DNA of 64,000 nt from Circinella minor (GCA_016758965.1 JAEPRB010000014.1:228047-292046), one strand, 5' to 3'. Positions 38,588 through 50,306 are shown, counted from the stretch's first letter. Made by a program: numbers and translations. Notes: generated by a model not told the origin, from the letters alone.

Positions 38588-39354
38588 CAGTAATTTCTCG
38601 TTAAACCCGTATCCAGGGAACGTACCCAAATATTTATAAAAGGTATAATAATCTTTTTATTCTATTATACCTAAAATGCATTATTTCTTCTTAATTGGTA
38701 AAGTTAATAATACGAGCTTGCTTAAACGTAATCTCAGCTCTCTCTAATTGTTTAATTCGTTCGTCTATGTAGCAAATAAAAACATCGAACTCACTCTCGT
38801 CATGATCAAGAGAACGCCTATCTACAAATTGTTGATAATTGTGCCTCTTGCTCACTAACTTCTCACTCGCACATGTTTTATTCTTTTTTCTTGTCTATAA
38901 TATTTCTTTCTCAACTTCTTCATCTATCTGTTCTTCATAACTAAATATGTACTGTAAATGGGCTGTGGGCACAACCCATTTCTACACATTTATAAAACTG
39001 GTCGCTATGACCTATATTATCAATCTATACTTTGTTATAAAGAATGCATTAATTGATTCAGTCGCTAGTCCATTGTCAATACGTACGTATTTCAGAAATA
39101 TTACTGTAGATTTTTTTTTTTTTACCTATCATTAGAAGTTAAGTTCACAGTATCTTAAACAAGTAGTTATATTAAAGGAATTGTTATCTTTTTATCTTGT
39201 TTAAGGTTAAAATCTAATTATAGTTTTGTATGTTCTGTATGATAAGTTCTAGCTGGATCTCAAAAGTTAAACTGGTACGTACGTCGTACATATTTCGCTA
39301 AACCTGCGCAGTCCCCTCAAATGTGGACAGTACCGATTCAAAGAAAAATTACTG
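38588..39354 (+). mobile_element. TA-flanked TIR element (pogo/Tc1-like, non-autonomous)
   Basis: The left end reads CAGTAATTTCTCGTTAAACC and the reverse complement of the right end reads CAGTAATTTTTCTTTGAATC. Both are flanked outside by TA (38586-38587 and 39355-39356), the target-site duplication of Tc1/mariner/pogo transposons. About 767 bp, with no transposase coding frame, so non-autonomous. It contains a near-perfect 26-bp hairpin (38956-38981) and an internal stretch shared with 27.67-28.27 kb. It lies exactly between the two duplicated units. Confidence 0.65.
38956..38981. repeat. 26-bp near-perfect hairpin
   Basis: AAATGGG pairs with CCCATTT and TGTG with CACA around a GG loop, with a single C/A mismatch between the two stems. 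It lies inside the TIR element. Confidence 0.7.
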
Positions 39355-40235
39355 TATTAAATATATGATTTTCACGAGTGTTGTTTTTGGCATTAAACCA
39401 TATATAATAAATGAATATGTCTGTAGGCCCATATAGAGAATATAAACTATTTTTTTCAATAGTGTTGTACTTACTATTGAGACTGAATGAACTATGCAAC
39501 AGATATGAACTTGCAGTATCTTAAGTTTAAATGAAACAATCGATGTTGTAAAAGGTTTGGATGGTTTTTTTTTAATTTTCGAGATACACGGAAATCCGAA
39601 TATATTGATATATAGTAGTAAAGATGATGAGTGACAACAAATCATGTGTCATACGATATTATACTACTACATACACAATTGACTTTAAATCAGTGAATTA
39701 AGCCTGATATCTATTCAGATTACATTTCTATGTTCTTGTTGCCAAACATAAGTACGCAGTATATGATAACATTTTTTCACGATGATCTTTTTTCAAGCCT
39801 AAATAGGGGAAGTACATACCATAGCATATGCATAAATTTTATTAATTACTATATTGATCAGTTTAAGACAGACAAGATAAAGTATTAAAAAAAATACTTC
39901 TACTCCTAAAAAAAAAAAAAAATAATGATGAACGCTGATTATTATTGAAAATTAATGCCCATCAGTATATTTATGACCAGCAAAAACAACGTGTTTACGA
40001 GACACAATCAAATGTATAAATAATTAACTACCGATGACGACAAGATACAAATTTCTTTGTTTTCAAATTTATTTTTCAAGTTAATTTAGACAACAGTATT
40101 GATTTCGTTATATATATTTTTTTTGTCATATTTATAATTACATCCTCATCATTGGCTAGCTGCCAAAAAAAGGAGTTTTTGACAACTACCCAGGATAACT
40201 ATAAAAATAAAAATAAAAACTTTTTGAAGATGACA
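39355..40235. other. Intergenic, left part of duplicated unit B
   Basis: No gene is seen. From about 39.45 kb the sequence parallels unit A; before that it is unique between the TIR element and the unit boundary. Confidence 0.45.
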
Positions 40236-40243
40236 TATAAAAG
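40236..40243 (+). promoter_or_regulatory. TATA box of secreted-protein gene, copy B
   Basis: TATAAAAG lies 145 nt before the start codon, matching copy A in sequence and spacing. Confidence 0.55.
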
Positions 40244-40380
40244 ACGAAAATTAATAAAAGAGAATTATATACGTACTTATTTTTCTTTTACTGTATATTA
40301 TATCTCCCATCACAACACTACTAATACTATTATTACTATCACTATTTATTATTCATTATATAAATATACCTTACAACGAT

Positions 40381-41123
40381 ATGATTTACACATTACCTTT
40401 ATCTTTTATTATAACTTTTGCTTTTATTTTGTCTCATTATTGTGCTTATTCATATTGTATTTATAACAAGATGAGTGACGACACAGAATTGTTTGCTATG
40501 CAAATTGTTGGTCAAGCTATACATGCCAATACAAGAGGGTATGTAAAATCATGATACTTGTCGCTTTATTATTAGTATCAGCATAGTGTGATTCACGCAT
40601 ACAGCTTGTACTAATAAACAGTTTATTTAAAATGTACATCATTTAGTCGACGTTTTCAACATCGTAATATAAAGCCTGGTACATCCGAGTGCTGTCCTTA
40701 TAGTAGTAATGATTGTAGTAAAGGAGGAAGTCGAGACAATTCTGTCAAGTTTGTGGTATGTATTTTACAACTAAGTATAAACATATAGTAGTCTATTATT
40801 GTGATGACTATTAAACTAGTGTGATCAATAATAATACGTATACTCTTTTATTTTATTTCTATGGTTTTTTTTAAAAGAGCCTATTATGATGATCATAAAT
40901 ATTAGTGTGTCATATACGTGTTCCTGACAGTTTTTTTTTTCTATATACCCATAAAATTGATAAATGTATATATATATAGCTTTCGTACATAAAGGATCAA
41001 GGGAAAACTCCCGGTGATACATTTTACCCTATTATTCCAGCAGGAGGTTACATTGTTGCCACAGGAACATTTGATCAATTTAAATTTGAAAGGTTCGATC
41101 CTGACCATAGACTTATCCAGTAA
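40381..41123 (+). CDS. Small secreted protein, tandem copy B
   Basis: Three exons (40381-40538, 40647-40755, 40980-41123) give 136 aa. The signal peptide, the TELFAMQIVGQA block, the FQHRNIKPGTSECCPYSSND block and the FYPIIPAGGYIVATGTFDQF block are identical or nearly so to copy A. The end of exon 2 differs almost completely (KGGSRDNSVKFV here against RRGNKNMDVRIE). The C-terminus ends RLIQ, five residues short of copy A. Intron 2 is 224 nt against 94 nt in copy A because of inserted AT-rich sequence. Open frame, conserved splice sites and a preserved TATA box suggest both copies are functional genes. Family unknown. Confidence 0.8.
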
Positions 41124-42758
41124 TTATATTTATTAGTTAACAAGCACTCAAATCAATAATCAACGAAAGAAAAAATCACTTGGAAGAATAACAGCAAATA
41201 TAAATATAAAAGATCATAATGTTAAAATCATATTCAATTTATTCATTATAAAAAATAAAAGTAGCTCCCTGTAATTATTAAATTGATTTAAAAAGTTTCT
41301 TTTGACATCAACATCTGTGGTTTTGTTTATTCAATAAAAAAATATTTGATCGCTATATTCATATTTTAACATACAGTTATTATATTGCTTATCTATGAGA
41401 ATATATAAAGAAAAATTCTATATATAGTATTTTGGCAGATGATAGTATAAACATTTAGAGTAAATAGAAATAATAAATTAACGTTTACGTATATCAAAGA
41501 AATAGGATAATTCATTATCTTTCGAATATTACGTACAGTTTTTCAAAACAACCAATGTTGTATTTGTTTTCATTTTTTTTTTCATATTTATATAATTCAA
41601 TGTGTTGTTTTTCCATAGATAACATAACTCTTTTTTATTCGATGGCAAATAAAAGTGCTTCCTATTATTATACAATTTCTTAGTCAAATTCTCAAATTGA
41701 AGCCACTTTTTTACTATTTAAATAACATATAAAAATTCACACTCTTTAGGTAAAATAATTGAAATAAATATACTAAAAAGAATAATAAGGGTATTCCAAA
41801 CCAGGTTACATGAGTTTCATCAGTAATAGTTATATATATATAATTTTTTTTCCCTACATCTCACTGTCATCTATTTTTTTTTTTATTTCCAGTTTTAAAC
41901 CCATTGATACCATTCATATTTTAATAGGTAAATGTTTCTGTATGATATGAAAAAAAAAGTGTGGATTATATGAAACCGCTTTTCCCAGTCGTAGATTAAA
42001 AAAACCTGCATGATCAGCTTTTTCAACAACAGATAGTACCAGGAACACCTTTACTATTTTTATGATATACTCATATTAAAATTCCAGCCATAGATATAAA
42101 AAAAAAGAAAAAAAATATTATCTTTTAATGTCACCTATTTTTTTTTTTTTTACGTAAAAAAAAAGATGTATGTATATTTATTATGTATACGAAATAATAA
42201 ATAATGACATTTATTATAATGGTAAAGATGAGTTCTTTGAATCTAAAGAAACTTTGGGGGAAGGTGGATTATTAAAAAATGAAACCAATATTTTCCTTTC
42301 AATAAAAAAATGTTGTCAGATGGGGCAAAAAGAAAACATATAATTAAACTCAAATATTAATAAAAAGGAAACAGTTATAATTATTAATAATTAAAAAAGA
42401 TAAATTAGAAGTCAATTATTTGTTAATGGTCAATGCGATAAACTACTTGGTTTGGTAAATGAACAACTTAAAATTTAAAAATAGGAGTAAAGAAGAAACG
42501 ATTTTATATACTCGGTTTAGGATGAATTTTTTTTTTTTTTTTTTTTTGGTGTACTATTTATGTTATATGCAAAAAAAGAAGATTTTTGTGTAATATAATA
42601 TTATTATTCTAATTATAATTATTACACTAAAGTTATATATAAATATATATAAATATATATATATTATGTTGTCTGTGCGTATATATGTAAAGAAGAAGAA
42701 GGAAGAAAAAAAAATAAAGTTTAAGGAAAAAAATTATAATAATAATAACAAAGACAAA

Positions 42759-42789
<31 letters not shown>

Positions 42790-42929
42790 TATAATGAAAG
42801 GGGAAGTATGAAGAGAGAAATAAGAAGAGGGGGGGGGGAGGGATGATTGTAAGGGGGGAGGGGAGGAAGGGAGAGATAGAAAGAGGAATGAAATGGTTAT
42901 ATGTAATAATTACATTTTATAATATTATT
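41124..42929. other. 1.8-kb gene-free region
   Basis: No gene is seen. The first ~0.5 kb is the tail of unit B. The rest is very AT-rich, with (TA)/(TAA) tracts (about 42640-42665 and 42756-42785) and a G-rich patch at 42829-42872 close to the stop of the following minus-strand gene. Confidence 0.5.
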
Positions 42930-44545
42930 TTAAGAATATGCTGTTCTTTTTGTCATACCAATTCGACTTGCACTTCTTGTAGTTGATTTAGTTGAACGTG
43001 GTATGATATTATGATTACTTTGTTGTGATGCTGGACGAGAAAAATTTTGTTGTTGTTGTTGTTGTAATCCAAAAATACTTTGTCTTTGTCCACTACCACC
43101 ATTATTTCCTGCTGTATTTCCAAAAAGTGGTGATCTTGCACGGGAAGTTGCCGTAGATGGAATATGACTTGCACGGGAAGTAGCTGTAGATGGAATATGA
43201 CTTGCACGACTACTCAAACGACTACTTGCTCTTCCCAATGTCAAACTACCATCACGCGTCGTACCACTGTTGTTATGGCTATTTGATCCTGCTGTTGTAC
43301 TATTGAATCTTCCTAATCCACTTCCAATACTACTACTACTTGATCGTGTTGATAATGTTCGTTGTGGGTTAGGTGTTGCTATACGTGAACTTGATGGTGC
43401 TGGTATATGTGAAGCTCGTTTTGCAAGTCTAGAAGGAGTCATACCTATCCTTGACCCAGAACGAGAAGGTAATTCGTGATTATTATTATTATTATTGTTA
43501 TTGTTGTTACTATGACTGTTGTTGTTGTTGTTGTTGTTGTTGCTGTTAGGAGTTGATGAAGTATTAAATGAACGACTTTGTGCTGGTGTAGGAAAACGAC
43601 CTAAAGTAGATGGTGGTGATGATTGTAGTTTATGTTGTTGAGGTGAAAGATGATGATAATTATGATGCTGTTTATTGTTATTACTTATAATGGTAGATGA
43701 TGATGTCGTATTATTTGTTGCTGTGGATACTGAAGTAACAGTTGAAGTAGATGTTGATGAATGCATTATAGGTGTTGTTCTATATGTTACAGTGGATTGA
43801 GATGTCAAACTGTTTTCACTACTTAGACTATCCGAACGATGACGAAAATTAATAGATGGTGTAGGTGATAATATCCTTGATGGTATAGTTTTCATAGGTG
43901 GAGTCAGTTTATGATGTGATGCAATAGATGACTAAAATAATATTCCAATCACGCGTTTTTAGTTTTTTTTTTTTTTTTTTTATACTTGATTAATTATGAT
44001 AATGATATAACCCCCCCCCCCAATTAAAGAAATAAAATAAAGATACCTCATCCATTTTCCAAAACTCTTCATCTGAATCATCAAGCTCAAGACCAGCTAG
44101 ATCTGGAAGACTTGTTTCATCATCCATATCCGAAGTATAATTGGCTTTAATCAATTCATCCAAATTTACACTGTCTTCTGAACTAATCGATGATATTGAA
44201 AGAGGTCGACCTTTGATTTTTCTAATATATCCCATTTATTTATTTATTATTAGGAAATAGTGTTATCTATTATATTTCTACTTTGTTTTTTTTTTATTTT
44301 TCCGTCTAAAAGAAAACTATCTGTATATAGAAATTCTTTTTTTTTTTTTGTTATCATTATTACCTAAAGTCAGGTTGTATATTATTATTATTATCATTGT
44401 CGTCATAATCACTATCGTCATTCTCGGTAAATGGAGGAGGTACACCCATCAACCAACCATGAACGTTTGTTGCATCTGTTGTTGTAGAATGAGTTGGATT
44501 ATGTTGTTTTTCTGATATTAAATGTAGACCGGATGATGGAGGCAT
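42930..44545 (-). CDS. Ser/Asn-rich protein with SxIP motifs (candidate EB1-binding +TIP)
   Basis: Three exons (44545-44364, 44221-44047, 43931-42930) give 452 aa. The N-terminal ~120 residues are acidic with two likely short functional motifs (SLPDLAGLELDDSDEEFW). The rest is intrinsically disordered and basic: Ser/Thr-rich, two poly-Asn blocks, then an Arg/Ser-rich tail. In that tail the sequence RASHIP occurs three times (SHIP at 293-296, 363-366, 374-377), the last two in a direct 11-residue repeat. Ser-x-Ile-Pro in a basic, Ser/Pro-rich context is the established docking motif for EB1/Bim1/Mal3 microtubule plus-end proteins. RSGSRIGMTPSR and RSASRIGMT form another internal repeat. No folded domain is recognised. 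The motif count is directly visible; the cytoskeletal role is inference. Confidence 0.75.
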
Positions 44546-44780
44546 AGTTATATACTTTTAATTGAAGCAAATAAAAAAAGAATAATATGTATAAATGTAA
44601 ATATAGAAAAGAAAAGGAAGAAAGAAATAGAAAGAAAAATAGAAAGCTGACTGATATTAGTAAAAAATGATGGGTTGGGGGGGGGTGAGTTACTTTTTTA
44701 GAAAGAAAAAAAGGGTTGGGAAATAATAATACAAAAAAATAAAATAAAATCCCATCGGAGTATATTTCTTTATTTGGTGT

Positions 44781-46264
44781 TTATGGAGTAACATGTTTAT
44801 TTAAGATATTTGTAAATAATATATGGAAATCATCTACTTCTTTAAAACCTTAATAAATAGAAAACAAATAAAGTGTTAATAATAATAATAATAATGTAAA
44901 GTTTATTATTATAATAATAATAAAAATAATAATAATTATTACTTACTAGGAAAATAATTTACATCAATTACATAATATGTATTTACTGATCCAGATTTTA
45001 TAATTACATCAAATCCAAACATAGTGACTCCCTATTAATATAAAGTAAGTTTCTTTACATTTGAACTGACAACTATATAAATATATATTATAAACTTACT
45101 AATTGATTTTGTAAATGATTGGCAATATCTTGTAATGGATCATGATTCACTTGATTTTTCATCATTGATATATCCGTATTAATAACAGATGACATTAAAG
45201 TTGATGTTTTATTATTATCAAATGATTTAGGCATCTTTTGACTATTGAAGGCAACAATTGAATTGAATTTGTTTTTAAATGAAGGTCGAGTAAATGTAAA
45301 TAATTGTCCATCGGCAAAATAAACTTTAATAAGAACACCATCATGTTCGATAAATTCTTGAAAAATCACCGGTTCATTAAGTTCAAAATGTTGTTGTAAT
45401 TCTACTAAATAATCTTTTGAAGGAACAAGAACCATAAGATGTGATTCACCAGTACCACATGCTTTTTGTCGTTTACAGATAGCCTATATTATATATATGA
45501 GTATACATTTTTAAATCATTTATATAAAAAAAAAAAAACAGAAAAGATAAAATTACAGGGAATGAAATGTTCATCTTTTTTATATTATCTTGATTATTAT
45601 TCAGGAACACACTTTTTGGTACATGAAATAAATTCTTAACAATTGTTGTTTCAGAAGCATGAACACACATTTCATATGTACTTTTTCTATCCAACAAAAC
45701 TTTAACATTTTCCCATGGATCAAGTATTTTAATATGAGGATGTTTCGTACAGAAATTCTAAAAGAATATTTTTAGTAAAGCTCAAACCCACATACAATTA
45801 TGCAAAGTCTCTCTCTCTTTCTTTCCTCTTTTCCTCGAAACATCATGAAATCGACATACCAGAAACCGTTCAAATTTGAGTTTTTCATTAACATCTCCAT
45901 TTAACATTTTACCATGAATATCTGACATTTTATGTACTATTAAATCAAAAGGCATTTGTTCTTCAATAGATCGTTCAAGATCAATGAAAACAAAATTTAA
46001 ACCACATTGTCTTTTCAATGTTTAGAAAATTAAGAAACAATAATAATTAAGAGTCAAATTTTTATGCCATTGTCCTAAAGATCATTCAAAGAAGAAGAAA
46101 GAAACCGGCTAGGTTATATATAAAAAAAATAAAAAAAAATTAGGATAGTGTGTTTACCTGGCATATTCTTTTGCTCTATCAAGACGTAATTGTTTTATTT
46201 TTGATGGATTAAATATTAAACCTATTGTTTTTATGGGTGTAGGTGTAGATGATATTACTGTCAT
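44781..46264 (-). CDS. Inositol-tetrakisphosphate 1-kinase-like (ITPK1, ATP-grasp)
   Basis: Six exons (46264-46158, 46010-45860, 45757-45557, 45483-45100, 45031-44947, 44848-44781) give 331 aa. ITPK enzymes are ATP-grasp kinases of inositol tris/tetrakisphosphates (5/6- and 1-kinase activity). Matching blocks in order: GLIFNPSKIKQLRLDRAKEY; FIDLERSIEEQMPFDLIVHK; ILDPWENVKVLLDRKSTYEM; FPAICKRQKACGTGESHLM with the ATP-binding Lys and Gly/His; VIFQEFIEHDGVLIKVYF; FTFTRPSFKN; GVTMFGFDVI; and the metal-binding DVNYFPSFKEVDDF. Every motif of the family is present, so it should be active. It lies 144 bp downstream of the RBM25 stop in the same orientation. Assignment is firm on motifs; exact substrate preference is not visible. 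Confidence 0.93.
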
Positions 46265-46408
46265 GTCAGTGTATGTTTATAGATATATAAGAAATATAAA
46301 GAGGCAAAAAAAAAAAAAAAAAAAATTGGATTTGAAGGGTGAAAGGAAGAAAAATGTAGCCCCAGTATTTTTTATTTTTTATATATATTTTTTTATTTTT
46401 ATTTTTGT

Positions 46409-48963
46409 TCACAATTTAGCTGCTTTTCGTTCGGTTTCAAAGATCAAAGCTCTCCATAGTTTCATCACAAAAACAAGAGCTTCGGCATCCAAGGTCTATA
46501 AAGAAATATGTATATGGATAATTAATAACATAATTTCATAGGTAATCAATAGAAAAAAAAAGTAATTTTTTTTTTACCATTTCCAATTCTTGAACAAGAG
46601 AATTTGGGGTTTGTTGTCGTCGTACAAAGTCTAAGATGAAACCAACAAATTCATCATCCTCTGCTCCAACAATTTCAGCAATCTTTTTCGAAATAAATGG
46701 CTTCAGTTTTTCATCAAGCAATTCCTAAAGAAAAAATAAATCGTATATATAAAGATAGAGAGGGTGTATGTGTGAATTTATATTGAATCCATTATTTCTA
46801 TATAAACAACCTCCCCCCCATCTCGGAATTAAAGAAAAACCATGACAACCAAATTATAAGACTTTACCTCATCTACTTGATCCCATTTGACATTCCAATT
46901 CCATAATTCTTGCTCTGAACTAGGTATAGAATCAATAAGTTCTTTGACTTTTTTAACACGTTCTTCAGGATCCATTTCTGATGATGTAGTAGCACTAGTT
47001 TCTGATGTTTCATTATGATCCAACATCATTTCATCATCTCCATAATCCAATGGTACTAACACACGTCGTTTACGAGCACTTTCGTCCTCATCATCTTCGT
47101 CACCACCACCCATAACTGTATGTCGTTTGATGGGTGCATTAAAACTAATTTTTGTTGGTTTGATCGCTATCCTTGGCGCTTCTTCTTTTTTCTTTGCTTC
47201 TGCTTCTCGTTTACGTTCTTCTTCCTCTTCCTTTTGTCGAATCAATCGTTCTTTTTGTTCAATACGTTTTCGTTCATCCTCAATTTCTTGTTCTTCAAGT
47301 CGTCTATCTTCTTCATCTCTTTCATCTTCTCTTCTTCTAATAGCTTCTCTATGTCGACGCCATCGAGATCTAAAAATAAAAAAGTTTATATTTTTAAAGA
47401 GAAAGCAAATTAATACCTTATTTTTTCTCCCTTTCCTTTCTCACTCAAACAAAAATAATTATATATATCATTACCGATTACTATAAAATGCTTCTTCTCC
47501 ACGTTCAATTTCAACATCATCATCCCATTCCGCTAATCGTGTAGCCCAATACTCTTTATCTTTTTCTTGTTGTTTTTCTGCATCTTTTAATCGTTGTAAA
47601 TCACGTTCATAATTACGTAATCTTGAAATTTCACGTCCTTCCAATCGTCGTTCTCTTTGTCGAAAAGCAACTTCAACATCCTTTTCATGTTTTTCTTCTC
47701 TCCTTCGTTCCAATTCTTCATCATCCATTTCCATTTCTTCTTGTGTTTGACTCATATGTTCTGAAGGTCCTCGTACAAAATCATCATTTGATCGACGATT
47801 AGTGTCTTCACTTGTTCGTCTTCTTCTTCGTGATGGAGATCGTGTACGATCACGTTCGTCTCGACGTTCATCTCGACGTTCTTCCCGTATCCGTTGTTTT
47901 TCTTGATCTCTTTGTGCTGCACGTTCTTTAAAAAAGGCTAATTCTTTATTAATAAAATCATTATCGTCTGTTGTAATCCCAGATTGTTCATTATCAGCAT
48001 CTTGTTTTGATTGTTGTTGTTGTTCATCGTCATTATTTTTATTATCGTTTACATCAGGCATCAAGGTATCTTCACCAGTCCCACGTTCTTCATCAGTAGG
48101 CTCTTGCCCCCGATTAATTGAATCCACATAAGAATAAATTTTGGTGAGAGAATCTTTATCTTTTGTTTCTATTTCTTGTTGAGAATGTATTGATTGATGT
48201 TGTTGAAGGTAATTACGAACATTATCATCGGCTTTAACCTAGTAATATTTTTTTTTTAATATATTTGCCTATTGAGAAAAAAAAAAAAAGAATAAACAAA
48301 CTTACAATTAATTTCTTTTGAATTCCACTTCCATCCATAGCAGTTAAAGTTAATCCTTGATGAGTCTCATTTTCTCCTCCTAATACGCGTAAAGCGCGTA
48401 ATACACTATCTGGATCTTCATATTCAACAAATCCAAATCCTTTTGGACTACCTTGTGTATCTTTCATTCTTTTCCAACTTTTGACATTACCGGCTGCCTA
48501 TATGGATGGATTTCATATTTATATATAAGCAAACAAACACGTATACATAAAAATAGTAATATATATATACGTACCTTTAAAAGTTTCTCTACACATGCAT
48601 CATTAATTCCTGGGGCTATACCACCAACAAATAAAGTCGTTAACTTTCCTTCAGCTTCAGCATTAGCTGCATTCAATGTAGCCAAATGTCTATTTCCCAT
48701 GGGAGGTGGACGTCCAGTTGAATTTAAAGACATTGGATGATGCATAGGAGGTCGACCTGGAATATAATTTGGACGAAATCCTCCTCCTCTACCATAACCA
48801 CCATATTGGGGTCGAGGTCTATAGCCTAATTGAATTATTTTCTTTTTGTTTAATTGATTTCATCCCCTCTATTTCTATTTTATAAAGTATAAATAAAAAC
48901 AATAGATCGTATACGATCTTTCTATTTCATACCTCCATAAGGTCTAGGTCGGTAAGGATCCAT
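46409..48963 (-). CDS. RNA-binding protein RBM25 (RRM and PWI; U1 snRNP-associated splicing factor)
   Basis: Seven exons (48963-48933, 48825-48575, 48497-48306, 48238-47475, 47369-46868, 46724-46578, 46495-46409) give 657 aa. Order: short Arg/Gly/Pro-rich N-terminus (YGGYGRGGGFRP); one RRM with RNP2 LFVGGI and RNP1 KGFGFVEY; an acidic/Gln linker; a long Arg/Glu/Asp-rich coiled region with RS-like RSPSRRRRRTSED; EEAFYSNRSRWRRHREAIRRR across intron 4; and a C-terminal PWI domain (LWNWNVKWDQVDEELLDEKLKPFISKK..., FVRRQQTP, LWRALIFETERK). This is the exact RBM25 layout, counterpart of yeast Snu71. Such proteins modulate 5' splice-site choice with U1 snRNP in the nucleus. The start codon is 244 bp from that of the divergent methyltransferase gene, so the two share a promoter region. 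Confidence 0.95.
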
Positions 48964-49207
48964 GTATTTATATATATATATATATATATATAATTCAAAG
49001 GGGGAAAAAGAAAAGTAGAAAAAGGAAAAAAAAGAGAAGAAACACGCAGCTTTTAAATTTTACAAGTCAGTTTAAAGTTATTTAATAATGTGACTCTGCC
49101 TATCACTTTTTTTGTAAAAAAAATAAATAAATAAATAAATATATAGTTATCCCTCTCTCTTTATTTATTTTTATTTTTCACATTTACTCTTGACAACAAA
49201 ATCAACA

Positions 49208-50306
49208 ATGTCAAGCGATGAAAGTTTTGCAGGAGATCTCTTTGGTGTAAATATATATATTTGAGATTGAACCTCCATTGTCTGAGATTCTTATATTATT
49301 ATTATTATTATTATTATCTTTTATTTAGGAAGAAGAAGAAGAATACCAAGTACCCGAACCAACGTGTGAAGTTTATACTCGTGAAAAAGAACGTAAGTTT
49401 ATATGTCTTGTTCTTCTAATCAATGTGAATTTGAAAAACAAGATTGAGAACAGTAATTTTAAATAGTATATAAAAAAATATAATATATTTATATATTTAT
49501 TTAAATAGATAGTGAACCAAAGACATTAAATATTCGATTGGTTGGATCCCATCCATTATGGGCACATCATTTATGGAATGCATCAAAAATATTTGCATCA
49601 TTTTTTGATAAGAATCCAGAGATTTGTCAAAATAAAACTATCCTTGAATTGGGTGCTGGTGGAGCATTACCAAGTTTGATTGCAGCTGCCAATGGAGCAT
49701 CCAAAGTAGTGATTACAGATTATCCAGATAAAGAATTAATTGAAAATATTCAGCATAATGTTGATATGAATCATTTAGGTGAAAATGTGAATGTTCAGGT
49801 AAATATATATATATATATATATCATTCATACATTACACTATATATAATAGAATCTACTTTTCTTTTTTTTTTTTACATATGAGCTTACCACAAATAATAT
49901 TTTAATGAAGGGATACGTTTGGGGAACATCAACAACAGAATTACGTAAAGCCATTGAACCAAAAACGACATACGACGTTATTATTTTGAGTGATCTTGTA
50001 TTTAATCATTCACAACACCATGCAATGTTAAAAACATGTCGTGAACTATTAACACCTAAAACTGGACGAGTTTATGTATTTTATACGCATCATCGACCTC
50101 ATCTTGCACATAAAGATGTTGAATTCTTTAGTATCGCTCAACGACCTTATGATCCTAATGCAGATCCAGATGATCGAGAATCATTAGGATATGGATTTGA
50201 AGCTGATCATTTCTTACAAGAAAAAATGAATGTTATGTTTGAAGAGGATCCTGGAGATGTACAAGTTCGTTCAACTATCCATGGTTGGCAATTATGTCTT
50301 CCATAA
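49208..50306 (+). CDS. EFM7: Protein N-terminal/lysine methyltransferase Efm7-like
   Basis: Four exons (49208-49246, 49329-49392, 49509-49798, 49911-50306) give 262 aa, matching yeast Efm7 (261). The N-terminus is acidic (DLFGEEEEEYQVPEP). Family blocks follow: LVGSHPLWAHHLWNASKIFASF, SAM-binding motif I ILELGAGGALPSLIAA, post-I ITDYPDKELI, motif II YDVIILSDLVFNHSQH and FYTHHRPHLAHKDVEFF. Efm7 (formerly Nnt1) methylates translation elongation factor eEF1A at its N-terminus and adjacent Lys; older databases call the family nicotinamide N-methyltransferase-like. The family is firm; the eEF1A substrate is carried over from yeast. Confidence 0.92.

Larger units (their letters stand above)
39450..41650 (+). 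repeat. Duplicated unit B (~2.2 kb)
   Basis: Second copy of the 36.6-38.55 kb block. Compared with unit A it has extra intronic sequence in intron 2 and a shifted stop codon. Flanks carry many substitutions and small indels, so the duplication is not very recent. Limits are approximate. Confidence 0.8.

Noticed and set aside
37436..41123. Idea that the duplicated secreted proteins are SSI-type inhibitors like the gene at 60455
   Set aside because: Cysteine spacing and motif order differ; no Cys-x-P1 loop or V-x-L-x-V-x-G strand is present.
43270..43479. Plus-strand frame inside the SxIP gene
   Set aside because: Antisense shadow of Ser/Arg-rich coding sequence.
47120..47486. Two Phe/Ser-rich plus frames
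   Set aside because: Antisense shadows of the Arg/Glu-rich region of RBM25.
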